In this document: positions 53,205-61,629 of the stretch, piece by piece
Layout: every line of letters begins with the position of its first letter
Numbering within the stretch: the stretch's first letter is position 1
Origin: Clostridiaceae bacterium
GTDB lineage: Bacteria > Bacillota > Clostridia > Lachnospirales > Lachnospiraceae
Length of the DNA: 64,000 nucleotides
Direction: 5' to 3'
Assembly (NCBI GenBank): GCA_910574345.1
Contig: CAJSZV010000001.1
Location: 41,126-105,125, forward strand
Translations under genes and position numbers: made by a program
The notes under the pieces: generated by a model
What the model was told of the DNA's origin: nothing
The model's input: only the letters and a program-made list of their open reading frames with translations
Databases searched by the model: none

Positions 53205-54251
53205 ATGGGGAATAACAAGCGAATAGACGCATGGAACACTCTGAGGTTTATTTTTATTATCGGAGTAGTGCTGTATCATACAAATTCATATTTTAATAGA
53301 TGTGGAACAAGTAAACTGTATTTTGTCTATAGGTACGGCGGTTTTTTCTGTAACTATTTCTTCTTTATGCTCAGCGGCGTACTGATGGCTATGACATGGA
53401 AGGACAGGTTAAGTAAAGGTAATATCCCTATTGGAACATTTTTGGTGAAACGAGTGGCCGTAATATATCCCATATATTTGCTTGGAGAATTTCTGGCTAT
53501 AGCATACAAATTACTCCACGAGGGCTGGGGGGCGATTACGGTTAAGCATTTGTTGACAGATGCTTTGTTTATTACAACAGGATGGATTGATGGTGGAGTG
53601 AAGGGACCTTATGACGGACCGACCTGGTTTATGTGTGTTTTGGTCTGTTGTTATTGTCTTTACTATATAATATGCAGGATAACTTCCAAATCGAGGGATG
53701 CATATCTGATTGCAATTACGATGATGGTCCTTTTGGGATCTTATCTGGAGCATAGTGGTCTTGAAATACCATTTTTATACCGGACGAGCGGAGAAGGGTA
53801 TATGAATTTTTTCTTTGGAACACTGCTTCATGCAGTTTATGATGCAGCCCACAAAAGAGCAAAATTAAAAATCGTCAAAATCTGCATAGGGGGGGGTATT
53901 GTGTTGGTTTTGACTGGAAGTGCGTTGTTGGGAACAGATGCGTTTTGGGGTGATAAGGTCACGGTGATTTCTATTATATGCGCGGCGGTTATATATTTAT
54001 CGGCAAATGTGGTATGGCTAAGAAGGTTGCTGGAGGTCAGGCCTGCTGTTGTAATGGGAACAATCAGCATGGAAATATTCATAATGCATATGCCGTGGCT
54101 GTTTTGGTATCAGAATATTATAAAGCATTCAGGGATGGTTTTGTGCAGTGACAGAGTACAATATATTATGTATCTTCTGTCGCTTGTATTGTTGTGTTTT
54201 TTAATACACTTTATATATCAGAAAGTGAGAACTAGTGGAAATAAGGGATAA
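53205..54251 (+). CDS. Acyltransferase family 3 (OafA-like) membrane protein with G8 tract
   Basis: The 348-residue integral membrane acyltransferase has about ten hydrophobic segments and the family pattern RIDAWNTLRFIFIIGVVLYH with the catalytic His, and FFFMLSGVLM. It would O-acetylate the polysaccharide on the outer side. A G8 run at 53889-53896 (coding IGGGIV within a membrane segment) is in frame, so the gene is on at present. AAGGAGAAGTAGAGG precedes the ATG at 53205. Confidence 0.83.
   Translation: MGNNKRIDAWNTLRFIFIIGVVLYHTNSYFNRCGTSKLYFVYRYGGFFCNYFFFMLSGVLMAMTWKDRLSKGNIPIGTFLVKRVAVIYPIYLLGEFLAIAYKLLHEGWGAITVKHLLTDALFITTGWIDGGVKGPYDGPTWFMCVLVCCYCLYYIICRITSKSRDAYLIAITMMVLLGSYLEHSGLEIPFLYRTSGEGYMNFFFGTLLHAVYDAAHKRAKLKIVKICIGGGIVLVLTGSALLGTDAFWGDKVTVISIICAAVIYLSANVVWLRRLLEVRPAVVMGTISMEIFIMHMPWLFWYQNIIKHSGMVLCSDRVQYIMYLLSLVLLCFLIHFIYQKVRTSGNKG
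53889..53896 (+). repeat. G8 tract in the acyltransferase-3 gene (on)
   Basis: Eight G inside a predicted membrane segment, in frame. Confidence 0.85.
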
Positions 54252-54256
54252 GAGAG

Positions 54257-55228
54257 ATGTGTAGTCAGAGACTTGCTTTTATAAAACGCAAATGGAATAG
54301 TTTGTTTCGCCGGGTAAAAAGGCCAATCCATTATCTAAATGGTATGAAGTGGCTGTCAGAAATGCGAAAGGAAATACCTACGAATACAATATGTTTGATC
54401 TGTACAAATCTTTTGGGCGATACCATATATGGCTTGGCCTATGTCGATGAGGTAAAGAGAAAATACCCGGATCATAAAATATGGGTGATCTGTGCAAAAA
54501 AGAATGCGTATTTTTTGAAAAATTACAAATCGGTAGACAGAATGGTTTATTTTTCAGATCTGTCTGAAAGCAACAGGAAAGGCCTTGTAGAGTTTATATG
54601 GAGTTCAAAAGCGTCAGAAACAGGACTTAAAGAGAATATCATCAATACAACAACTTGTTTTTATAGGCAATGTTATAATGCAGAGAACCCAGACAGCTTA
54701 TATCAGCTTAGAACACACATTTTAGATATTGGTGAAGATTCCCGGATTACATATCCCGTGTTCGATGATGTGGAAATAACTGCGATTACTGACTTTGAAC
54801 AGGACAAGCATAGAATAGCGGTTTTAAATCCTTATTCAAATTCGCTTGCAGGCGCAAGGCTTGAACTGTTTGAAAAGATTGTAGAAGTTCTAAAAAAGAG
54901 AGGCTGCCGTCTGTTCACAAATGCAATTGGAGATCAGGAGCCATTGGCAGAAACAGAGCGTTTGAATTGCAGCATAGAGGAGCTGTTTGCTATATGTAGG
55001 CACATACCGCTTGTTGTTTCTATCCGCAGCGGAGTTTTGGATGCCGTTGTATCTTCCAATGTGAATATGTTTGTGATTTATGATCAGGTTGATTCAAAGT
55101 GGCTGAAAATTTTTACCGTGGAAAGCTGGAAATGCAAGGGCAGAATAAGGGAAGTACAGACATCGGAAGGCATTGAAACTTGTTATGGAAGGTTTGAAGA
55201 ATTTTTAAAGGAAATCGAGGAGGCTTGA
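54257..55228 (+). CDS. GT9-like glycosyltransferase (second)
   Basis: The 323-residue protein shows the GT9 N-terminal pattern ICTNLLGDTIYGLAYVDEVK and a donor lobe with VLNPYSNSLAG and the short SIRSGVLDAV in place of the usual NDSG motif. It is more diverged than the first GT9 gene and may use another donor or a second heptose. It starts 5 bp after the acyltransferase and ends 3 bp before the next gene, so translation is probably coupled. Confidence 0.65.
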   Translation: MCSQRLAFIKRKWNSLFRRVKRPIHYLNGMKWLSEMRKEIPTNTICLICTNLLGDTIYGLAYVDEVKRKYPDHKIWVICAKKNAYFLKNYKSVDRMVYFSDLSESNRKGLVEFIWSSKASETGLKENIINTTTCFYRQCYNAENPDSLYQLRTHILDIGEDSRITYPVFDDVEITAITDFEQDKHRIAVLNPYSNSLAGARLELFEKIVEVLKKRGCRLFTNAIGDQEPLAETERLNCSIEELFAICRHIPLVVSIRSGVLDAVVSSNVNMFVIYDQVDSKWLKIFTVESWKCKGRIREVQTSEGIETCYGRFEEFLKEIEEA

Positions 55229-55231
55229 ATT

Positions 55232-57337
55232 ATGGAAGCAACTTATATCATTGTCCAGGCAGGAGGAAAAGGGACAAGAATGGAAGCTCTTACGGAGAAT
55301 AAGCCGAAAGCGCTGGTTCCGGTAAATAATCTCCCTATGCTCTTTCATCTCTTTAGAAAATATCCTAAGTGTAAATTTATAATTATCGGGGATTATAGAT
55401 ATGATGTGCTGGAGAAATATCTGAAGGAATTTGCAAAGGTCGATTATCAGATGGTCTGTGGTACTGGGCATACAGGTACATGCGCAGGAATGTCTGAGGC
55501 TGTTTCCCTCATCCCTGAAAATGAACGTTTCATGCTGATCTGGTGCGATTTGGTGCTGCCTGCTGATTATAAGATGCCGGAAACAGACAATAATGTTATA
55601 GGTCTTTCAAAAGATTTTACGTGCAGATGGAAGTATGAAAACAACCTGTTCACCGAAGAAAAAAGCCAGGAATATGGTGTGGCCGGACATTTTATATTTA
55701 AGGATAAATCCTATTTGGCAGATGTTCCGACAGATGGAGAATTTGTACGATGGCTTCAAACAAAAGGATATAAATTTGAGGTTCAGGGCTTATATCATAC
55801 ACATGAATATGGCTTATATCAGGAGTGGGATAAACTTCCAAAAACGAAGTGCAGACCCTTTAACCGTGTCCGGGCGGAGGAAAATAGATTTTATAAGGAA
55901 GCCATAGATGAGCAGGGAAAAATACTCGCAGAGAGAGAAGTCGCCTGGTATAAGGCACTTAAAGGAAAGCATTTCGCTAATATACCAGATATCTATGAAT
56001 ATGAGCCTCTGTGCATGGAATTGATTCAGGGCAAAAATATCTATGAATATGGAAACCTTTCTTATGACAGCAAAAGGTGTATTCTTAGACAGATAGTTGA
56101 TTGCCTGGAACAGGTACATTCCCTTGAAAGCATACCTGCAGATAGTGAGAGCTATAGAACTGCTTATCTTGAAAAGACTTATGAGAGATTAAAGAAGGTC
56201 AGAAATCTGGTGCCTTTTGCAAATGATGAGATAGTTATCGTAAATGGTAAACAATGTAGGAATATATTCTATCATCAGGAGGAACTGGAATCTTTGGTGA
56301 TGCAATACCTGCCCACATCATTCAAGATGATACATGGGGACTGCACATTTAGCAATATAATGTTAAAAAATGATTCAATCCCTATGTTGATTGATCCCCG
56401 CGGATATTTTGGAACAACTGAGTTGTACGGAGATGAGGCATATGACTGGGTTAAACTGTATTATTCACTGTTTAGCAATTATGATCAGTTTAATCTAAAG
56501 CGTTTCCGTCTGCATATCGGTGAGGAGGCTGTCGATATTGAGACCGCCTCTAATAACTGGGAGGATTTAGAGGATTATTTTTTTGAATTGCTGGAAGGCA
56601 AAGTTACCAGGCAGCAAATGAAAATTTTCCTTGCCATTGTATGGCTGAGTCTGACAACCTATGCATGGGAGGATTATGACTCTATCTGCGGGGCTTTTTA
56701 TAAGGGAGTGTATTATCTGGAAGAAGCTTTTTCCATAAGCAGCGCATATGATTATTATTTTGCTGCCGATGGGTTGACCATATCTGCAGCATTAAAGTCA
56801 ATAGACATTCAGCAGATGGATTCCTTGATAAATGCCTGTGAAAAAACGATCCGCAATGGAAATAAGATTATCGCTTCTGGCTTGGGAAAGAATGTTCCTA
56901 TTTGTGACAAATTTGTAGGAACTATGTTTTCCCTTGGCTTAAATGCTAATTTCCTTCATACAAACACAGCGGTTCACGGCGATATGGGTATGTGTAAACC
57001 AGGCGACTTAGTTATCATTCTGACAAAGAGCGGAGCGACGGCAGAGTCCATTTATCTTGAGGAGCTTTTGGAAAAGAGGGGGGGGTGCTGCCTCTGGCTG
57101 ATTAGCTTTAAACGAGAAAGCCCACTTGCAGACAGGATGAGGAATAAGTTGATCATTGACCTTCTCCATGAGGGAGATATGTGGGATATTGTGCCTAATC
57201 ACTCTACTACTATCAATCTGATCGTTTTGCAGAAAATAGCAATAGAACTGGCAAAACGTATGCACCTTACGCTAGAAACAGACTTTAAACCTAATCATCC
57301 AGGTGGAGCTATAGGAGAAACATTGCGGCATGAATAA
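55232..57337 (+). CDS. Three-domain fusion: nucleotidyltransferase, APH-like kinase and SIS sugar-phosphate isomerase
   Basis: Residues about 1-210 are a sugar nucleotidyltransferase (IVQAGGKGTRM, NKPKALVPV). Residues about 225-490 are an aminoglycoside-phosphotransferase/choline-kinase fold with HGDCTFSN (about 368) and DPRG (about 387). Residues about 505-701 are a SIS domain of the KdsD/GutQ type (ASGLGKN, TKSGAT, NHPGGAIG). Three successive steps from a ketose phosphate to an activated sugar could be joined: isomerisation, phosphorylation and nucleotidyl transfer. The HAD phosphatase gene overlaps it by 8 bp and could supply the fourth. A G8 tract at 57078-57085 lies in the SIS domain, in frame. 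Confidence 0.75.
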   Translation: MEATYIIVQAGGKGTRMEALTENKPKALVPVNNLPMLFHLFRKYPKCKFIIIGDYRYDVLEKYLKEFAKVDYQMVCGTGHTGTCAGMSEAVSLIPENERFMLIWCDLVLPADYKMPETDNNVIGLSKDFTCRWKYENNLFTEEKSQEYGVAGHFIFKDKSYLADVPTDGEFVRWLQTKGYKFEVQGLYHTHEYGLYQEWDKLPKTKCRPFNRVRAEENRFYKEAIDEQGKILAEREVAWYKALKGKHFANIPDIYEYEPLCMELIQGKNIYEYGNLSYDSKRCILRQIVDCLEQVHSLESIPADSESYRTAYLEKTYERLKKVRNLVPFANDEIVIVNGKQCRNIFYHQEELESLVMQYLPTSFKMIHGDCTFSNIMLKNDSIPMLIDPRGYFGTTELYGDEAYDWVKLYYSLFSNYDQFNLKRFRLHIGEEAVDIETASNNWEDLEDYFFELLEGKVTRQQMKIFLAIVWLSLTTYAWEDYDSICGAFYKGVYYLEEAFSISSAYDYYFAADGLTISAALKSIDIQQMDSLINACEKTIRNGNKIIASGLGKNVPICDKFVGTMFSLGLNANFLHTNTAVHGDMGMCKPGDLVIILTKSGATAESIYLEELLEKRGGCCLWLISFKRESPLADRMRNKLIIDLLHEGDMWDIVPNHSTTINLIVLQKIAIELAKRMHLTLETDFKPNHPGGAIGETLRHE
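57078..57085 (+). repeat. G8 tract in the fusion gene (on)
   Basis: Eight G coding RGG in the SIS domain. Slippage would remove only the end of the SIS domain, leaving the first two activities. Confidence 0.85.
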
Positions 57338-57710
57338 TAATAGATTAGTACTTTCAAATCTGGGACATACATGGATACTTGATCTGGATGGAACGATTGT
57401 AAAACATAACGGTTATAAGATTGATGGATTTGACAGCTTTTTATATGGCGCAAAAGAGTTTTTGAAATCTCTTCCGGATAAGGATATGATTATATTTTTG
57501 ACTTCAAGGTCGCTTGCATATAAGGAGATAACAGAAAGGTTTCTAAATGATAATGGTGTTCGCTATGATTATATTATTTATGGGGCGCCTTACGGAGAAA
57601 GAATCCTGGTTAATGATGCCAAGCCGAGCGGTTTGAAAGCCAGTTATAGCATTAATACAGAGCGGGATGTTTGGAACGGCATTTTGGTTGAGGAAGAGCC
57701 AACGCTTTAG
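57330..57710 (+). CDS. Small HAD-family phosphatase of capsule loci
   Basis: The 126-residue protein has HAD motif I (LDLDGTIV), motif II (FLTSR) and a C-terminal NDAKPSGLKASYSIN region common to capsule-biosynthesis phosphatases. Its ATG at 57330 overlaps the fusion gene by 8 bp, which suggests a shared pathway, namely removal of one phosphate from a bisphosphorylated sugar before nucleotidyl transfer. It might stand in for GmhB, but it lacks GmhB zinc-site cysteines, so that is uncertain. Confidence 0.75.
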   Translation: MNNNRLVLSNLGHTWILDLDGTIVKHNGYKIDGFDSFLYGAKEFLKSLPDKDMIIFLTSRSLAYKEITERFLNDNGVRYDYIIYGAPYGERILVNDAKPSGLKASYSINTERDVWNGILVEEEPTL

Positions 57711-57773
57711 AACGTAAAATTTTCATTATCTAAGGAATATTCAATAAATTGGGAATTGGGAGGATAAAGACGA

Positions 57774-59712
57774 ATGATAAGCATTTTGCTATTTCTGATG
57801 ATTATCTTTTCAGCTTGCTTTTTGGCGGCAACTTATGGGAAGCATGTCAAAGATATCTTTCCGATAAGCTGTATGGGGACTATTGTTATTTTGTTTATAC
57901 TTGGCATTGTAAGCAATCTAAACATAGCCTTCTATTGTGTGTGTTTGCTGTCATGGGTATTTTTAGTATGGGGTGCTTACAACTGTCTGCGAAAGGATGT
58001 CTTGAACAGAACCAGAGCCAGCTTTTTTAATAAGACTATGTTTCCTATATGGGCGGCACTGCTGTTCTTTTTATGGTGTGATATTGGTATGAGGGGGGGG
58101 GTGTACATCTGACGATTTTACGCATTGGATATATGTCGTAAAGGAGATGACTCGTCTCAATGATTTTGCCACGAACCCTGCAGCAAACGCCATGTTTGCC
58201 TCTTACCCTCCTGGAATGGCATTATTTCAGTACTTGTTACAACGTCTGTTTGTACTGACAAATGGCGCAGGTGATTTCTGTGAATGGCGCTGTTATTACG
58301 CATACCATGTTCTTCTTATAGGATCATGCTTCCCATTTCTAAAGAGGAATGGGAAAATACATCAGTCTTTACTTGTTTTAGTCACTTTTTTCTTGCTGCC
58401 GACAGCCTTTTATATGGCTTATTATGATCTTTCCATTGAGATTGCAATTGCAGTTCTAACAGGTTCTGCCCTGGCGCGAATTTTACTGGAACGGGAAAAA
58501 GATGTGGCTTACTCGGCCTATATTTTCCTGTCCTGTGCCGTAGTTGCGTTACTCAAGGATGCCGGACTATTATTTGCGGTATTTATAGGGTTTTCCTATG
58601 TGATAGACTTACTATTCAGACATAAGACCGGATTCATGGAAATAGTTAATGATGCCAAAAGGCAGGTTGGAATTGTAAAAAGTATCCTCCTTACAATCTG
58701 CAGTGTAGCAGTGCCGAAACTAGTGTGGAATATACAGTTGAAAATAACGGACACGCAGCTTAAATTTCCACAGACTGTTAGCATAAAGACTCTGCTGATG
58801 GTGTTGATCGGAAGGGATGAATCCTACCGGCAGGGGGTAATGAGAAGCTTTATCAAGGCATTATTCCAAAGATCAGTATTAATTGACAGCCCCTGGTCAT
58901 CATCTCCTCTGGTACAGCCTGCGTGGAAAGCATCTTACTTGTGTCTGGCATTAATTTTTATTATGGTGCTATTCGCCTTAAATAAGGTGTACTGCAGCTA
59001 TGTGGTACATGGGTCTGAAAAAGATGAGTCGGACTATCTGAGGAGAAAAATCCTGACAGTGATATATACACTGCTGGCAGCGGTTTATATCATCGGTATC
59101 GGGGCGGCATATATTTCAAATTTTTCACAACACGAGGCGGAAATCCTTGCTGCTTTCTCAAGGTATGTACAGCTTCCTTTCCTGATTTTCTATATCATTA
59201 TCATGCTATACCTTATAAAGATCGGTTTTTGTATGAGGAAGTGGACATCCCTCATTTGTGCAGGCGTCTGTGTGACTGCATTATGCATATCACCCAAAAT
59301 ATATGTGATAAACTATGTGGATCGTACTTATGTAGAGCAGAGTTATACAAGGAGGCAGAAATACGAAAATTTAGGAAATATTATAAAAAATCATTGCACG
59401 GCAGATGATAGGGTCTGTTTTATTGATCAGTACAGCTGGCTGTACCCTTATGTGACAATCAAATTTGATGTGCGCCCGATTGATTTGGGACTGGTTGGAA
59501 ATTGGTCCTCCTGGTTCTTGACAGAGGGGTATTTACAGGATAATCCTGAGCAGTTGCTTGATGTCTTGAACGAAAATTATGATTATCTGGCAATATATCA
59601 GGTGGATGAATACCTTGTAAATACTTATTCGGAGTTGTTTGACAGCAAAGTAGTGGGTGAATCCTTGTGGATAGTGGACAAGGATAACGAAATCCTACGC
59701 AGAGTAAACTAA
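57774..59712 (+). CDS. GT-C-like membrane glycosyltransferase, phase-variable, currently out of frame
   Basis: From ATG 57774 (GGGAGG upstream) 112 codons run into a G9 tract at 58093-58101 and stop at 58112. The rest is open in another frame to 59712. Removing one G joins them exactly: ...CDIGMRGG then CTSDDFTHWIYVVKEMTRLN. The joined 645-residue protein has about twelve hydrophobic segments and an early acidic SDDFTHW loop like the catalytic site of GT-C enzymes, plus a soluble C-terminal domain. When on it would decorate the polysaccharide outside the membrane using a lipid-linked sugar, probably made by the next gene. Confidence 0.78.
58093..58101 (+). repeat. G9 tract in the GT-C gene (off)
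   Basis: Nine G. Eight (or eleven) would restore the frame. Confidence 0.87.
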
Positions 59713-59724
59713 GGGGAGGCAGAA

Positions 59725-60804
59725 ATGGATTACAACAATATTCCTTTAATAATACCGGCATACGAACCTGATGAGAGGATGGTGCAGCTGCTAAAGTCTC
59801 TGAGAGACAGCTTTTCAGGGGAAATTATCATTGTTAATGACGGAAGTGGAAGAGAGTATGATCATCTGTATGAAACGGCAGAGTTATACGGTTGTGATGT
59901 ATTGAGGCATTACAGAAATATGGGAAAAGGTCGTGCGTTGAAGGATGCATTTAATTATTGCCTCAACAAATTTCCGGATATGATAGGCTGTGTGACTGCG
60001 GATTCTGATGGACAGCACAAGCCGAAGGATATTTTTCGCTGTATGGAAACTCTTTTAAGTAACCCGGATAAATTAATTCTGGGATGCCGTAATTTTGATG
60101 GAGAAGATATTCCTGCAAAAAGTCGTTTTGGTAATAAGCTTACCATGAAGGTCTGCAAACTGCTTTGCGGTCTGGAAATATCAGATACACAGACAGGACT
60201 GAGGGGGATACCCAGGGAATTTATGGCGGACATGCTAAATGTACAAGGTGAGCGTTTTGAATATGAAACTCGTATGCTCCTGGAGAGCAAAGAACATTTT
60301 CCGATTCAGGAGATTGAGATCGAAACAGTGTATGACTCAAAAGAGAATCACCAGACGCATTTTGACCCAATAAAGGATTCTATTCGAATTTATAAAATTT
60401 TTGGAGGTGCGTTTGTTAAATTTCTATTTTCATCACTTTCTTCCAGCGTGATTGATTTAATGCTGTTTTACCTTTTTACCAAGGTACTTAGGATGGAAAC
60501 CGTTTATTATTTGACGATAGCTACGATCCTTGCAAGAATACTGTCGGCTACATACAATTATCTGATGAATTATAAGGTGGTATTCCAAAGTAATGAGAAC
60601 CACTCAAAATCTGTCAGTAAATATATACTGCTAGCTTTCGTACAAATGTGCTGTAGTGCCTTGTTTGTGAATATTGGTTGCAGAGTATTTAGTACCTTAT
60701 CGGAAGTGGTGGTAAAAGTTGTTATTGATATGGTTTTATTTTTTATCAGTTACACAATCCAACGCGAAGTTATTTTTCATAGAAAGGAGGGCGATATATG
60801 CTGA
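59725..60804 (+). CDS. GT2 polyprenyl-phosphate sugar synthase fused to GtrA-like domain
   Basis: Residues about 1-225 are a GT2 dolichol-phosphate-mannose-synthase-like domain (LIIPAYEPDERM, VNDGSG, NMGKGRALKDA, ADSDGQH). Residues about 230-355 carry four membrane segments of the GtrA type (FLFSSLSSSVIDLMLFYLF, NYLMNYKVVF). Together they would load a sugar on undecaprenyl phosphate and flip it for an outer-face GT-C enzyme, which fits the phase-variable gene just upstream. GGGGAGG precedes the ATG. It is the last gene of the operon. Confidence 0.85.
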   Translation: MDYNNIPLIIPAYEPDERMVQLLKSLRDSFSGEIIIVNDGSGREYDHLYETAELYGCDVLRHYRNMGKGRALKDAFNYCLNKFPDMIGCVTADSDGQHKPKDIFRCMETLLSNPDKLILGCRNFDGEDIPAKSRFGNKLTMKVCKLLCGLEISDTQTGLRGIPREFMADMLNVQGERFEYETRMLLESKEHFPIQEIEIETVYDSKENHQTHFDPIKDSIRIYKIFGGAFVKFLFSSLSSSVIDLMLFYLFTKVLRMETVYYLTIATILARILSATYNYLMNYKVVFQSNENHSKSVSKYILLAFVQMCCSALFVNIGCRVFSTLSEVVVKVVIDMVLFFISYTIQREVIFHRKEGDIC

Positions 60805-60805
60805 T

Positions 60806-60877
60806 TTGTTTCAGTTTTGTATCTTAATCGTCGCTCTTGTTGGTCTGTGTTACACGGTCTTTAAGGGAGAGAAATAG
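60806..60877 (+). CDS. Small holin-like (type I toxin-like) membrane peptide
   Basis: A 23-residue frame, LFQFCILIVALVGLCYTVFKGEK from its TTG-initiated or upstream start, is one hydrophobic helix with a basic tail, like the putative holin-like toxins of Firmicutes. AAAGGAGGG lies upstream, but spacing to TTG 60806 is long. Adding one G after ATAT would give an ATG-started MADLFQ peptide, so the copy may be frameshifted. A hairpin follows directly, and a convergent promoter faces it at 60973-61001, which is the usual layout of an antisense-RNA antitoxin. Confidence 0.45.
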   Translation: MFQFCILIVALVGLCYTVFKGEK

Positions 60878-60904
60878 CCGCCACTACCACCAATAGTGAC
60901 GGCT
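60876..60904. terminator. Shared hairpin of the toxin/antisense pair
   Basis: AGCCGCCACTA pairs with TAGTGACGGCT (one mismatch). On the minus strand it is followed by ATTTCTC. Confidence 0.55.
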
Positions 60905-60968
60905 GACCTTATAAAAGGTTAGTAACAACTGTTTAGGGGGTAGGCCGCTTCTCTGGCTTTCCCTCCAT
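60878..60968 (-). ncRNA. Predicted antisense RNA opposite the toxin mRNA
   Basis: Transcription from the minus-strand promoter at 60973-61001 would start near 60966 and run into the hairpin at 60876-60904. The RNA would be about 90 nt and complementary to the 3' part of the toxin message. Predicted from promoter and hairpin only. Confidence 0.4.
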
Positions 60969-60972
60969 AATC

Positions 60973-61001
60973 AATATACCATGTTTGGGATTGATTTTCA
61001 A
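60973..61001 (-). promoter_or_regulatory. Minus-strand promoter of the antisense RNA
   Basis: TTGAAA (60996-61001) and TATATT (60973-60978) are exactly 17 bp apart on the minus strand. Confidence 0.55.
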
Positions 61002-61133
61002 GTTTTTTTTATTATCGAATAAACGTATAAACGAGATGGGAGGATATTTTCTCCCGTTATTTAGTTATTCCGTACCTGTTGCATGCTTCTATGATAATAC
61101 ATATAAGATAATTTTAGATATGAAATAAGATAT

Positions 61134-61412
61134 GTGTATGGAGTGTGTATTTGCACTAATAAGTTTGAGGGGCTTGATTATAGTATAAAAGAATTATCCG
61201 ATGCATATGGCTATACAGGATATTACGGAATAAGGACGTGTTACTTAGAGGATGTTAATCAAGTTACTTCAAGAATACTGCGAAGACTAGCAGATGATTT
61301 TGATAAAGTTGAATTATCTGTTTCTTCTAAGACGTCTCATGGAGAATATAGAAAAAATATTATCCAGAGTGATATAGTATTTTTAAAAAAAACACTGTAC
61401 AAAAAAAGGTGA
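61134..61412 (+). CDS. Hypothetical short protein, doubtful
   Basis: A 92-codon frame starting with GTG and lacking a ribosome binding site. The sequence is hydrophilic with several Tyr (GYTGYYGIRTCYLED) and an amphipathic Arg/Asp-rich helix (VTSRILRRLADDFDKVELSV). No family is recognised. Base composition is AT-rich like the polysaccharide operon. It could be a gene remnant. The surrounding 60905-61133 and 61413-61561 hold only small hairpins (for example GGGAG...CTCCC near 61040). Confidence 0.25.
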   Translation: MYGVCICTNKFEGLDYSIKELSDAYGYTGYYGIRTCYLEDVNQVTSRILRRLADDFDKVELSVSSKTSHGEYRKNIIQSDIVFLKKTLYKKR

Positions 61413-61561
61413 AATAGAATAAATATATGCAGAACAAGACAAGGAAGACTTTTTAGTTTCACATAACTTGCATGATAGGAGAGCGCAGCAAATCAACACC
61501 CTTTGCAAGCAATGGAGCATCAAAAATGAATAGTGAATATTGTACCGCAAAGTACAACCCT

Positions 61562-61606
61562 AAACCGCCCCGTCATCATGTCTGCCGACAGCTAGCGGGG
61601 CGGTTT
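61562..61606. terminator. Terminator between hypothetical ORF and AAA/PD-(D/E)XK gene
   Basis: AAACCGCCCCG and CGGGGCGGTTT form a perfect 11-bp stem with a 23-nt loop, which itself can pair partly. It lies 24 bp beyond the stop of the minus-strand gene. Confidence 0.7.
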
Positions 61607-61629
61607 AAGGCCGTTTAATTCATCGTTTT

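Noticed and set aside
57330..57710. Assignment of the small HAD protein as GmhB
   Set aside because: It is shorter than GmhB and lacks the zinc-binding Cys/His loop, so only a general capsule phosphatase call is made.
58147..59712. Independent membrane protein starting at 58147
   Set aside because: It is the continuation of the gene that starts at 57774 once the G tract is shortened by one.
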